A stretch of DNA of 64,000 nucleotides from Suicoccus acidiformans (GTDB lineage: Bacteria; Bacillota; Bacilli; Lactobacillales; Aerococcaceae). Location: assembly GCF_003546865.1 (NCBI RefSeq), contig NZ_CP023434.1:2170001-2234000 (forward strand), in the 5' to 3' direction. The notes beneath the pieces were generated by a model. It did not search any database, was not told the origin of the DNA, and saw nothing but the letters and a program-made list of their open reading frames with translations. Position 1 is the stretch's first letter. Every line of letters begins with the position of its first letter. Positions 16,847 through 25,828 of this stretch are shown one piece after another. The position numbers were made by a program, and so were the translations under genes.

Positions 16847-17620
16847 CAACTTTTATACTCCGTTTGGGATTTAAATGCTATTATTGCCATCGAAGTATTA
16901 GGTGCTGTGATTGCATCTATTACGGTAGCAATTGGACGTATACCTAAGCTGGGTAATCAAGTACAAAGTTTGGAACCAAATTTCATAATAGAAATGAAAG
17001 AAGGAATTGTCGTTCTGTGACAAAACAAAGGATTGTTTGCCTTATTACTTTTAGGAACACTATATACTTTTGTTTATATGCCAATTAATGCACCATTTCC
17101 TTTAATAAGCATGGAATACTTTAATGGAACACCTGTGCATACTTCTATTACGGAAATTTCCTTTGCCTTTGGAATGCTAGCAGGAGGCTTATTGTTAGGA
17201 AGATTAGGGAGCTTCGAAAAGCGTGTATTACTAATAACTAGTTCATTTTTTATAATGGAGGCCAGTTTAGCCGTTTTGAGAATACTTCCTCCAAATGGAT
17301 TTGTAATATTTGTAGTTTGCTGTGCAATAATGGGGCTTTCGGTGCCATTTTATAGCGGTGTGCAAACAGCTTTTTTTCAGGAGAAAATTAAGCCTGAATA
17401 TTTAGGACGTGTATTTTCTTTGACCGGAAGTATCATGTCACTTGCTATGCCAATTGGGTTAATTCTTTCTGGATTCTTTGCTGATAAAATCGGTGTAAAT
17501 CATTGGTCTTTACTATCAGGTATTTTAATTATTGGCATTACTATAGTTTGCCCAATGATAACTGAGGTTAGAAAATTAGATTTAAAAAAAAATAAAGGAG
17601 TGTGCTCGTATGATAGATAA
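16847..17620 (+). pseudogene. Remnant of a Mef(A)-like macrolide efflux MFS gene
   Basis: The frame from about 16847 reads LYSVWDLNAIIAIEVLG and continues into the last 195 residues, with GVQTAFFQEKIKPEYLGRVF and SLAMPIGLILSGFF, matching the C-terminal half of Mef-type 12-segment efflux pumps (about 405 residues). The N-terminal half is missing and the cut lies beside the insertion sequence. A TGA at 17018-17020 interrupts VVL-QNKG, where Mef proteins have Arg; CGA to TGA would explain it. It is very unlikely to be functional. Its last codons overlap the start of the nucleotidyltransferase gene. Confidence 0.85.
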
Positions 17621-18449
17621 TATTATTCAATCAGTGACAGAAAAACTATCCTCTTTGCCTTATATAGAAGGCATCGTATTAGGGGGTTCCCGTGCAAGAG
17701 GTACCCATACAGAGGATTCTGATATAGATATCGGAATCTATTACAAATCAGAATCATTTGACATTACAGCGATTAATCAAATTGCTACAGGGTTGGATGA
17801 TGAGAATAGAAATAACCTTGTTGTACCTCCCGGAGCGTGGGGCGATTGGATTAATGGCGGCGGATGGTTAGTTATAAATGGGTATCATGTTGACTTGATT
17901 TTACGTGATATAAAACGGGTGGAACAAATAATCAAAGATACGGAGCAAGGAATTGTTACTGCTAATTATCAGACAGGGCATCCCCATGGATATATAAGTG
18001 CTATGTATCGAGGAGAATTAGCGATTAGCAAAATACTATATGCTAAGAATGAAAGCTTATGCGAATTAAAAAATCAGGCAGAACGTTATCCAACCGCTTT
18101 GCAGAAAGGATTAACCGAATTTTTTATGTTTGAGGCAGGTTTCTCATTAATGTTTGCTGAGAACAATATAGATAAAGACGATGTATCCTATGTTTGTGGG
18201 CATTGCTTTCGAAGCATATCTTCCCTTAATCAAGTCTTATTTGCAGTAAACAAAGAATACTGTATAAATGAAAAAAAGGCTGTTAAGATGATTGAAGATT
18301 TTAAGACCAAGCCAAGCGATTACAAGGAAAGGGTCGATAAGGTTATTTCCTTAATATCAACTGATGTAGAGTGTACAAGAAAAGGAATAGAGATTCTTCA
18401 AAGACTAGTAAATGAGGTTAAATACCTGAAAGGAGACCATGTTCAATGA
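17610..18449 (+). CDS. Nucleotidyltransferase-domain protein, possible antibiotic-modifying enzyme
   Basis: The 279-residue protein starts with a nucleotidyltransferase fold: GIVLGGSRARGTHTEDSDIDIGIYY, with GGSRARG and the metal-binding DSDID, plus a later Asp in VDLILRD. A helical C-terminal half follows. Aminoglycoside and lincosamide nucleotidyltransferases share this core, but I cannot assign a substrate. The ATG at 17610 has GGAG 9 bases upstream and lies in the tail of the mef remnant; its stop overlaps the ATG of the vat remnant (ATGA). The gene sits between two broken resistance genes, which points to a former resistance operon. It is the only one of the three with an intact frame. 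Confidence 0.78.
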   Translation: MIDNIIQSVTEKLSSLPYIEGIVLGGSRARGTHTEDSDIDIGIYYKSESFDITAINQIATGLDDENRNNLVVPPGAWGDWINGGGWLVINGYHVDLILRDIKRVEQIIKDTEQGIVTANYQTGHPHGYISAMYRGELAISKILYAKNESLCELKNQAERYPTALQKGLTEFFMFEAGFSLMFAENNIDKDDVSYVCGHCFRSISSLNQVLFAVNKEYCINEKKAVKMIEDFKTKPSDYKERVDKVISLISTDVECTRKGIEILQRLVNEVKYLKGDHVQ

Positions 18450-18758
18450 CTGGACCAGATAAGAAAAAACTTTATCCTAACGAGAATATAAAGAGCGTTT
18501 GCTATATAAGTAATTTGCCTAAACGCCCTAATGTAGAAATTGGCGAATATACTTATTATAGTGATAACAAAAACTCACCTGAGAAATTTTATGATAATAT
18601 TAAGCACCATTATGAATTTATGGGGGGATAAACTGATAATAGGTAAGTTCTGTGCGATTGCAGAGGGTGTTAAGTTTATTATGAATGGATGGAGCTACAA
18701 CCTATCCCTTTAATATCTTCGGCAATGGATGGGAAAAAGTGACTCCTACAATTGAAGA
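18446..18758 (+). pseudogene. Remnant of a Vat-like streptogramin acetyltransferase
   Basis: Three pieces align with the N-terminal third of Vat/xenobiotic acetyltransferases: KLYPNENIKSVCYI and VEIGEYTYY (18446-18631), then in a shifted frame KLIIGKFCAIAEGVKFIMNG, then MDGATTYPFNIFGNGWEK (from 18685). Between the last two, the residues normally reading about NGANHR are missing, so there is a frameshift near 18628 and a short deletion near 18685. The gene stops at the IS1182-like end at 18759, so the hexapeptide-repeat core is gone. It is not functional. Confidence 0.78.
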
Positions 18759-18780
18759 GGCTGCTGAAAAACCCCAAACA

Positions 18781-18826
18781 AGCGTTCCAAAATATCCGAG
18801 CGATTCGGTATTTTGGAACGCTTTTG
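18781..18826 (+). terminator. Hairpin inside the IS1182 left end
   Basis: AGCGTTCCAAAATA pairs with TATTTTGGAACGCT across a 14-base loop and is followed by TTTTGATATAATC. It can act as a terminator that shields the transposase from outside transcription; TATAAT right after it is a likely -10 for the transposase gene. Confidence 0.6.
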
Positions 18827-18861
18827 ATATAATCATACTAAATGGAGGTGCCAAAAATACT

Positions 18862-20325
18862 GGTAAATCAAACATCTTTGCTCTTAAGTTTGTAGTCAGA
18901 GTTATATGATTTATTAATTCCTGAGGATCATATTCTTCGTCAAATGAATGACAGGGTGGACTTTAGCTTCATTTATGAGGAGTTGTCTACCAAATACTCG
19001 CCCGACAATGGTCGTCCTGCTGAATGCCCCATTCAGTTACTTAAATATCTACTCCTTAAGATAATGTATGATTTATCAGATAGAGATCTTGTTGAAAGAG
19101 CACGGTATGACATGTCTTTTAAGTACTTTTTGGGCTTAGCCCCGGAAGATACCCCCATTGACGCATCTACGCTCTCGAAATTTCAACGCCAATATATCAA
19201 AGACGAGACACTTCTAGATATACCTATTCAAAAGGCTGTTGAGATAGCGCTTGATGAAGGTGTACTCGAAAGTAAAGATCTAATTATGGATGCCACGCAT
19301 ACTCACTCCATTTATAAATCGAGAAAACCTCAAGAAGTTCTCCATGAACGTGCCAAACAATTACGTAAAGCTATTTATAAAGTAGATGACTCAATTAAGG
19401 AAGAGCTTCCGCCTCGTCATGATGAAGACAATCGACAAAGTGAGCTTGATTACTGTCAATCACTCATCCAAATGATGGAACAGAAGCCAGAATTACTTGC
19501 TTATGAAGCCATCAAATAGAAGTTAAACCATTTAATTGAATCAGTCGAAGATGATCTGAACAATTTACACTCTCTAAGCAAGGACGATACGAAACTTGGG
19601 CATAAGTCTGCAGATAGTTCATTCTTCGGATATAAGACCCCTATCGGTATAAGTGGCGATCGAATTATTACAGCAGCTATTGTAACATCTGGCGAGAGAG
19701 CAGATGCCCTGAAATGAAGCAGCTCTATGAAAAGTCACGTAATAATGGCATGGAAATTGAAGCGATCACAGCAGACAAAGCATACTCTTGTAAGCGCAAT
19801 ATTGAATATGCTTTAAAACATAATTTTGATTTAGTCTCACAATTGAATTCTGCTGTTATGGACGGTTATCGCGAAGATGAAAATAAATGGGATTATAACA
19901 AGGATGCTGAACGCTACCAATGTACCGCAGGTCACTTAGCTATTCGCAAAGCTCGCCAAGGAAGAAAAGATGCCAAAGAAAATCAACGTGAGGTCTATTT
20001 CTTTGATGTGGAGAAATGTAAGATATGTCCAATTCAAGAAGGATGTTATAAAGTAGGCGCGAAGTCCAAATCATATTCTGTAACTATTCAAAGTAACTTA
20101 CATCGACATCAAGCGAGTTTCCAGGAAACAGATCGATTTAAAGAGAAAGCTAAGACGCGCTATATGATTGAGGGCAAGCATGGTGAATTAAAGAACCGAC
20201 ATGGTATGAAACAAGCCAAAAGTGTCGGTTTATTAGGCGTGACTTTACAAGTAGGTGCAACTATATTCATAACGAATATGAAGCGAATAATCAAATTAAA
20301 GGAAGAAAAAGAAGCAAATAAGTAA
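18862..20325 (+). pseudogene. IS1182-family transposase, broken
   Basis: Open stretches at 18944-19519 and 19714-20325 carry the family pattern: RPAECPIQLLKYLLLKIMYDLSDRDL, DASTLSKFQRQ, MDATHTHS, ITADKAYSCKRN and the final MIEGKHGELKNRHG (catalytic Glu). The breaks are a frameshift near 18890 in the first codons, a TAG at 19517-19519 where Gln would fit, and a one-base loss near 19705 (GCAGATGCCC for an expected GCAGATGGCCC). The element cannot move by itself. Confidence 0.85.
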
Positions 20326-20329
20326 AAAT

Positions 20330-20386
20330 AATAGAGGCAATGAGTCACCCGATTGAATTGGTGAAACTCATGACCTCTATTTTTTA
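20330..20386 (+). terminator. Terminator after the IS1182 transposase
   Basis: AATAGAGG and ATGAGT pair with ACTCAT and CCTCTATT, followed by TTTTT, 6 bases after the transposase stop. Confidence 0.7.
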
Positions 20387-20434
20387 CAATTGTTGGGGCC
20401 CGCTCACAGAAATACCTGAGGTTTATCAGCAGTC

Positions 20435-20493
20435 CCCAAAGGGTGGTCCCTTTTTCAACGGCAAGGTGGTCCCTTTTTCACTTGACATATACA
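20435..20493 (-). mobile_element. 59-base end of a second IS21-family copy, inverted
   Basis: Read on the minus strand it starts TGTATATGTCAAG and contains two copies of AAAAAGGGACCACC, matching the left end of the complete IS21 element at 23219 for 59 bases with one mismatch. It faces the other way. The rest of this copy is gone, replaced by the IS1182 end. Its outer edge cuts the SNF2 gene. Confidence 0.88.
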
Positions 20494-22570
20494 ACATCTG
20501 ACGGATAAGGGTAGGGTCTGTATAATAGGCTGTCAGAGAGGACTGTTTCATATCCGAATACTCTTTATCTGTGACTAAGCTTTTCAGTTCTTCTCGTTCC
20601 TTAGAAAATTTTGGATTATAGTCATCAAAAAATTCATTGGCTAGTCCACCCCAGCCTACATACTTGGCAAGGAGTTCTTGTTCATTTTTACTTGCCTGAC
20701 GGTGTCCCGTTTCAAGTGTTTTAACCAAACGAATGGCCGCAATGTTTGTCTCAACCTTATCTCTAGCAGTCTTTGGATAAAAGTCCGTCATATCTTCTGG
20801 AAAATAAAAGTCCATTACTGGAATCTCTGGAATTGTTTCGACGACTTCCTCTTCAGGAATTTGATTATCTGTTTCTTCAAGATCAGTATCGTTATGACCT
20901 TTTTCTGAACCATCTGGTTCCAATAGTCCAATACTCTGAACTGGCTCCTCTTCCAGAAATGAAAAAAGATTTAGTTCTTGGTCCGCTTCTTCTAACTCTG
21001 TTTGTGGTTCTGCCTTTAGCTGATGAAGTGCCTGACTGACTTCTTCCCAGGTCCTCACATAAAGAACTGGATTTTGTTCAATGATATCCGAAAAGTCATT
21101 GACTAACTCAATCCGAATCAAACCGTTCAATCGAGCATCGCTGACCGACATGACCTCAAAGTCCTGTCCCTTATAGGAAACCAATGACCCCAGAGGATAA
21201 GTGTCCAATACTCTCTGGACTAGTGGATTATTCGCAAATTCTTCATCAACCACTACTTTCGACTCAGCTTTCTCTAGCTTGCTCTTCCAATCTCTGAGGG
21301 TTAAATCTGGCTGATTACCTTTATCTTTTTCAAATTGTTCCGCATCTTCTCTGCTGAGTTCTTGGTGTAAAAAGGCATAAGCAACCTGTCGCAACTCTTC
21401 TAAAGATAGTTGACTGCCAAAGAAAAATTCAACCTTTTCATGATTTAGTCCCATTTGGAGTAGTTCTGTCGCAAGGGCTAGTTGAGTTACCGAGGCTTTG
21501 GGATAACCACCTAATAAAGCAAGGTCCGAATTTTTCAAACGAAAACGACCTGCGGCATCCAATAAAATGCCGACTTGGTCTTGGTCAAACTGAGATAGCT
21601 CAATCCCTAGCTGAGTCAATTTTTCTTGATTTTCTATCCTAATGGCTCGTCCAATTTTTTCTAATTCCTTTTCTTCGACTGTGGTCAGCGTTCGTTTCAG
21701 CTCATAGGGACTACCATTAGCCTCTAGATAGGTTAGTAACTCTTCTCCCTCAAAGACTGGTATCATTTCCATATCAGTATCAAAATCACCTCGTCTAAAA
21801 CTTGGGACTTTGGAACGTTCATTACGAATTTGGTCAAAATAAGTTAGAATCTCAAATTTACGTCGTAATGACAACTCTTCATAGGCAGGCAGATGACTGG
21901 TTTTTCCTGTTTGAACATCTAGTTGAGACAAATCTACATCCAAACGAGCAATAACCAGAGAGCCCTCTTCTCGAAAAGATATTGCTTGATGAACACTTGT
22001 TTTGTGCTCATCAACAGTTTCTTCATTTTCTAGAATAGTTTCATCAGCTCTTGTTTCAAGATCAGGCTCGTAAGTTAAGAGAAACTGTTCAATATCTCGG
22101 CTGATCCGATCCGCTAAATTATTAGCCACACGATACACATTGACCAAATTAGCTCCCCTACTCTTTTGTAATAGAGAATCTGGTGAAATAGTTTGGTAGT
22201 GTCCATTTGAGTCTAATAGTTGAAAACGAGTGGCCAGATTGAACAAGGCCACTTCAATCACCAAGTCTTTTTCAGACGGCGATAGTTTGTCGAGTTTTTG
22301 GAGACCAGTTTGGCCGAAAACTTGTGTATAGGTCAATAGATCATGAGCAGTATCATAAGGACTAGCCTGGACAAAAGCTGAAACATCTGTCTCAAAGTGA
22401 AGTACCTGAACAGATCTTTTGATTCCCTGCCTATTGGTCATAAACTGACGAATAAGACTATCCCACTCCTCATCAAAATGCTCTGCTTGGTAATATAAAA
22501 ATGCCTCAAGCAGGGCTCTATCACGAGGAATGGTGGCTCTCATCATTTGTAGTAAGACTTCTTGATTCAT
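20494..22570 (-). pseudogene. ICE SNF2-helicase/DNA-methylase gene, 5' fragment
   Basis: About 692 residues remain. The protein has an all-helical N-terminal part and then KYVGWGGLANEFFDDYNP with LTAYYTDPTLIRQML, the start of the N6-adenine methylase-like module found in the 2000-plus-residue SNF2/methylase proteins of ICESa2603/Tn5252-type elements. The fragment ends in the inverted IS21 end, which adds about 20 false residues to the frame. The ATG at 22570 (GGGAGGG upstream) is preferred over 22582. The helicase domains are missing, so the function is lost. Confidence 0.82.
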
Positions 22571-22586
22571 TTTCCCTCCCATTTCA

Positions 22587-22615
22587 AAAGGGCTGAGAGT
22601 TTTTCTCAGCCCTTT
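22587..22615. repeat. Inverted repeat between two ICE genes
   Basis: AAAGGGCTGAG pairs with CTCAGCCCTTT in the 36-base gap. It has a weak T-run on the minus strand and may be a partial terminator or mRNA-processing site between the 183-residue gene and the SNF2 gene. Confidence 0.5.
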
Positions 22616-22618
22616 ACG

Positions 22619-23170
22619 TTAATCTAGGACCAAGGCTCGTTGGTCTCTTTCTTGTGGAATACCTTCCATTACAGTTGCCACATAGTGTTGTAAGAAACGA
22701 CTTTTCTGGTCTAGAAAATCTTTTTGCAAGGCAAGGTGAACCAAATCTCCAAAATAATCCTGACTGGAAATAGCCAATTCCTGTTGAATTATGGCCTGTA
22801 AGGTTTCAAGGCTAAGTGGTGAATAATCGTCACTATCCAAAACCTCATACTGTTCCAAGGTGTCTGAGAGACTATTTGAGGACATTAAATCCATAATAAA
22901 ACTAGAGCCTTCACCTGTTCGGTACAACTTTTCCAGAATGTCAGTCATATCTGCCTGCACTTCATCCTGATAACTATCAACTTTAACTCGTAGCTCATCA
23001 CTAATCAAGGATAGGTCATCCTCATCCATATAATCTTGATAAACCTGATTGAGGATTGTTCTATCAGAAATACTTAATTCCAAAGAGAGAAAAGCCTTGA
23101 TAAACTCTTGGTAATCGACCTTCTCCATTTCAGACAAAGCCTCTTTCATGGTGTCAAAGTTCCAAGCCAT
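22619..23170 (-). CDS. ICE-conserved protein, 183 residues, unknown function
   Basis: Acidic, helical protein without membrane segments; I recognise it only as a gene usually placed between the small calcium-binding protein and the SNF2 gene in this ICE class. The ATG at 23170 has AAAGGAG 7 bases upstream; a GTG one codon earlier is less likely. In the original arrangement the small calcium-binding gene overlapped its start, so the two were probably translated together; the IS21 insertion now sits 48 bases upstream and must change its expression. Confidence 0.7.
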   Translation of the reverse strand: MAWNFDTMKEALSEMEKVDYQEFIKAFLSLELSISDRTILNQVYQDYMDEDDLSLISDELRVKVDSYQDEVQADMTDILEKLYRTGEGSSFIMDLMSSNSLSDTLEQYEVLDSDDYSPLSLETLQAIIQQELAISSQDYFGDLVHLALQKDFLDQKSRFLQHYVATVMEGIPQERDQRALVLD

Positions 23171-23218
23171 CACACAACTCCTTTTGTGGGACTAGTGGTG
23201 AATGTCCAGATTGTAGCT
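23154..23218 (-). pseudogene. 3' fragment of the split small calcium-binding gene
   Basis: From the target copy (23214-23218) the frame continues with 19 residues beginning QSGHSPLVPQK and stops with TGA at 23154-23156, overlapping the next gene. Joined to 25697-25828 it restores one frame of about 63 residues. Confidence 0.75.
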
Positions 23219-23338
23219 TGTATATGTCAAGTGAAAAAGGGACCACCTTGCCGTTGAAAAAGGGACCACCTTTTGGGTCAATGTAACGGCTTAGGCTAAT
23301 TTATGAAAAGTTAGTTAAGAAGAAAGTGTCTCAGCGCT

Positions 23339-24100
23339 TCATACCTCCTTTTGGCTGGCTTGCGCCTCCTTCCAGGCACTGGTCTGCTTCATCCGATAAC
23401 TCTCCCCTCGCATGTCCACAACATGCGCCTTAAAGGCTAAACGATCCACCAGGGCTCCCGTTAAGGTCGGGTCTTTAAAGCATTCCTGCCAGCGATCAAA
23501 GGTAAGGTTCGTCGTAATCATTGTAGAGCCCTTTCCCATCCGATTAGAAAGAAGATTAAACAGAAGCTCAGCCCCGGCTTCATCAAAGGATAAATAACCT
23601 AATTCATCGACAATCAAGAGATCGACCTTATTTAATCGCTGTTTGAAGCGATAAAATTGACTTTGCGTGACGGCCTCTCTTAATTCAATAACAAGATTTG
23701 GGGCATTTACGAACTGTACATGATAATTCTGCAGACAGGCCTCCATGCCAAGACCAATGCTAAAATGCGTCTTCCCTGTTCCAGGGTTGCCAATAAGAAT
23801 GACGTTCTGTTTCTCTTGAATAAAATTCAGGGTCTTTAATTCGCGTAGTTGTTGGCGAACACCTTCCTTAAACACTTTCTCGTCAAAGTCCATCAGGTAC
23901 TTCTTTTGGCTAAACTTGGCCTGTCGAATCCTTCTTTGATAGCTTCGATTTCGACGTTGTTCCACCTCCTCTGTCAATATCTCTGTGAGGGCTTCTTCCA
24001 AATCCAGTCCGCGACTCGTATATTCCAGGAGCAGGTGTTGGTAATTTTCCTTCAGATAGGGAAGTTTTAGTTCATTAGCGGCTTCTGCGATTGTTAACAT
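23339..24100 (-). CDS. istB: IS21-family helper ATPase IstB
   Basis: The 253-residue AAA+ ATPase has Walker A GNPGTGKTH near residue 104, Walker B LLIVDELGYLSFD, and the IstB tail region GSTMITTNLTFDRWQECF and GALVDRLAFKAHVV. It helps IstA choose and open the target DNA. Its start overlaps the end of istA by 7 bases, the usual coupling in IS21 elements. Confidence 0.95.
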   Translation of the reverse strand: MLTIAEAANELKLPYLKENYQHLLLEYTSRGLDLEEALTEILTEEVEQRRNRSYQRRIRQAKFSQKKYLMDFDEKVFKEGVRQQLRELKTLNFIQEKQNVILIGNPGTGKTHFSIGLGMEACLQNYHVQFVNAPNLVIELREAVTQSQFYRFKQRLNKVDLLIVDELGYLSFDEAGAELLFNLLSNRMGKGSTMITTNLTFDRWQECFKDPTLTGALVDRLAFKAHVVDMRGESYRMKQTSAWKEAQASQKEV

Positions 24101-25581
24101 AAGCTTTCCTCCAAACCATAGAGAGCATTTAATTGATGGAGCGTTGCTTCTGTCTGATGAAGAATCGCCTCCTGATTTTTAGGAACACCCTCATTTTCCG
24201 TTGTGACACGTTGCACCAACTGATCATAGGCCAATTGCTGGCACAAAGCCTCTCCACTGAGGCTATGGTATTTCTCAAGTTGTTCTATGAATTCTTTAGG
24301 GTGTCCGCTATAATATTTATGATAGAGTGTTTCCAAGCCGGGGGTTTGTTGAAGAACCAGCGAGTGTTCCAGAGCACCAGGTTTCTTCTTGAGGGTTTTG
24401 ATATAGTGACTGATATCAAGCTGAAACCCATGGGAACCCTCTATTTTATTATGCCTGGCCACTTCTTGTTCATTGGCATAAACCACGAGATAATCGGCAT
24501 AAGCCTTGATCTGAACTCGCTTCCCTACCAAGTAGTCAGGGACAGAATACTGATTCTTCTGATAATGAATCGTGGCATACTTTGTGACGCTGAGCTGACA
24601 AAGTTCTGCCAGTTCAAAGGGAGGACGGTATTTAAGAAGGTGGCCTTTTTCTTCTTCCAAACGACTCTCTTGATTCAAAGTCCGTAAGGACTCTTCCAAA
24701 TGCTGGCGAGCTTCATCTAAAGATTGAAATTGATATTTTTTGGTGAAACAGTTTTGTCTGACATGCTTTACACGACTCTCTACTGTTCCCTTCTCATTCC
24801 CACTGAAGCAATTGGTGACATTAATATTAAACCCATAATAAGTGGCTAATTGGATGAGTTGGGGGTTTAGCTCCTTTTCATTACGCCCAATAAAACGAGT
24901 GACCACATTTCTCATATTGTCATAGACAAGCTCCGCATACACCCCACCCAGGTTTTCAAAAAATCGCACATGCGCATCCTGAAAGACAGCTTTTTTCTGG
25001 TTGGTATAGAGGTAAGCCCAGTAATAATCTGAAGCAGGGCTAGCCCACACAGCGAGATAATAGGTTTTAACCACGCCCTCAATTTCTAATTTGACCTCTC
25101 CAAAATCGAACTCCACCCGTGCACCCAATGCATAATTTTGCTTGATAAAAGCCTCTTTAGCTTTCGCTTTCATTTTTGACCAGTAATGAGCGACTGTCCG
25201 GTATTTAATCGCATACCCTTCCTCTGCTAGGATTTCATAAACAGCCTTAGCCGTTAGTGCTTGTTTATGAGGTCCTAGCCTTCGATCCTTTTCTCTTTCT
25301 TTTTCCAGTAATTCGCTCATTCTAGCTTCCACCTCTGGTGTAAAGGTTCTTTTTTTCCGATTGGAAGTATCATATTTTCTTTCTAAGACTAATTGTTCGG
25401 TTGCTGCTTCGATTTCTTTCTCATTTTGAGCGTCATCCAAAGCATCTATACCTGCTTGGTATCGATCCCTTATTCTTCGAATCGTTTTTCTATCAATGTC
25501 CATGTCTCTGCTAATTTTCCTAATGGATTCCCCATTTCTAAAACGGTGAATCACTTCGAATTCTTTATTGATACGAATCAC
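24094..25581 (-). CDS. istA: IS21-family transposase IstA
   Basis: The 495-residue protein has an N-terminal helix-turn-helix (GESIRKISRDMDIDRKTIRRI), the DDE core with RVEFDFGEVKLE, ELVYDNMRNVV and GNEKGTVESRVKHVRQ, and a C-terminal beta-barrel domain. The frame is complete and begins with an ATG preceded by AAGGAG. Confidence 0.95.
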   Translation of the reverse strand: MIRINKEFEVIHRFRNGESIRKISRDMDIDRKTIRRIRDRYQAGIDALDDAQNEKEIEAATEQLVLERKYDTSNRKKRTFTPEVEARMSELLEKEREKDRRLGPHKQALTAKAVYEILAEEGYAIKYRTVAHYWSKMKAKAKEAFIKQNYALGARVEFDFGEVKLEIEGVVKTYYLAVWASPASDYYWAYLYTNQKKAVFQDAHVRFFENLGGVYAELVYDNMRNVVTRFIGRNEKELNPQLIQLATYYGFNINVTNCFSGNEKGTVESRVKHVRQNCFTKKYQFQSLDEARQHLEESLRTLNQESRLEEEKGHLLKYRPPFELAELCQLSVTKYATIHYQKNQYSVPDYLVGKRVQIKAYADYLVVYANEQEVARHNKIEGSHGFQLDISHYIKTLKKKPGALEHSLVLQQTPGLETLYHKYYSGHPKEFIEQLEKYHSLSGEALCQQLAYDQLVQRVTTENEGVPKNQEAILHQTEATLHQLNALYGLEESLC

Positions 25582-25696
25582 TCCTTGGCACCTCCATCTA
25601 TAATACGTTTATTATAGATGGAAAGGCATGGCAAGTGGTCCCTTTTTGAATAGCAATTTACCCCGAAGGTGGTCCCTTTTTAGATTACAACAAACA

Positions 25697-25828
25697 TAGC
25701 TCTTCTAAATCAGCTTGACCATCACCATCTGTGTCAACAGACTGCGGATTGGTTCCCAAATCTAGTTCCTGAGCATCTGTCATACCATCTTGGTCTGAAT
25801 CCTTTTCATAAATAGTTTTTGGATTCAT
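25697..25828 (-). pseudogene. 5' fragment of a small thrombospondin-3-type calcium-binding protein
   Basis: The frame starts right after the adhesin stop, with GGAGGAGAAG as the ribosome-binding site, and reads 44 residues with two acidic repeats, DSDQDGMTDAQE and DTDGDGQADLEE, that match thrombospondin type 3 calcium-binding repeats. IS21 enters at codon EEL. Removing the element and one target copy joins it cleanly to 23154-23213. A small protein of this kind follows the surface adhesin in this ICE class; its role is unknown. Confidence 0.8.

Larger units (their letters stand above)
18759..20434 (+). mobile_element. IS1182-family insertion sequence, decayed
   Basis: The ends are related inverted repeats: GGCTGCTGAAAAACCCC at 18759 and, on the minus strand, GACTGCTGATAAACCTC from 20434. 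There is no matching target duplication; the left flank is the vat remnant and the right flank is 59 bases of an IS21 end, so a rearrangement happened here. The transposase has several lesions. Confidence 0.8.
23219..25696 (-). mobile_element. IS21-family insertion sequence, complete
   Basis: The element is 2478 bases, begins TGTATATG and ends in ACAAACA, and has repeated AAAAAGGGACCACC blocks near both ends as is usual for IS21 ends. The 5-base sequence TAGCT is duplicated on both sides (23214-23218 and 25697-25701). Both istA and istB are open, so it may be active. Confidence 0.93.

Noticed and set aside
16847..17620. Functional macrolide efflux gene
   Set aside because: The N-terminal half is absent and a TGA lies within the remaining frame.
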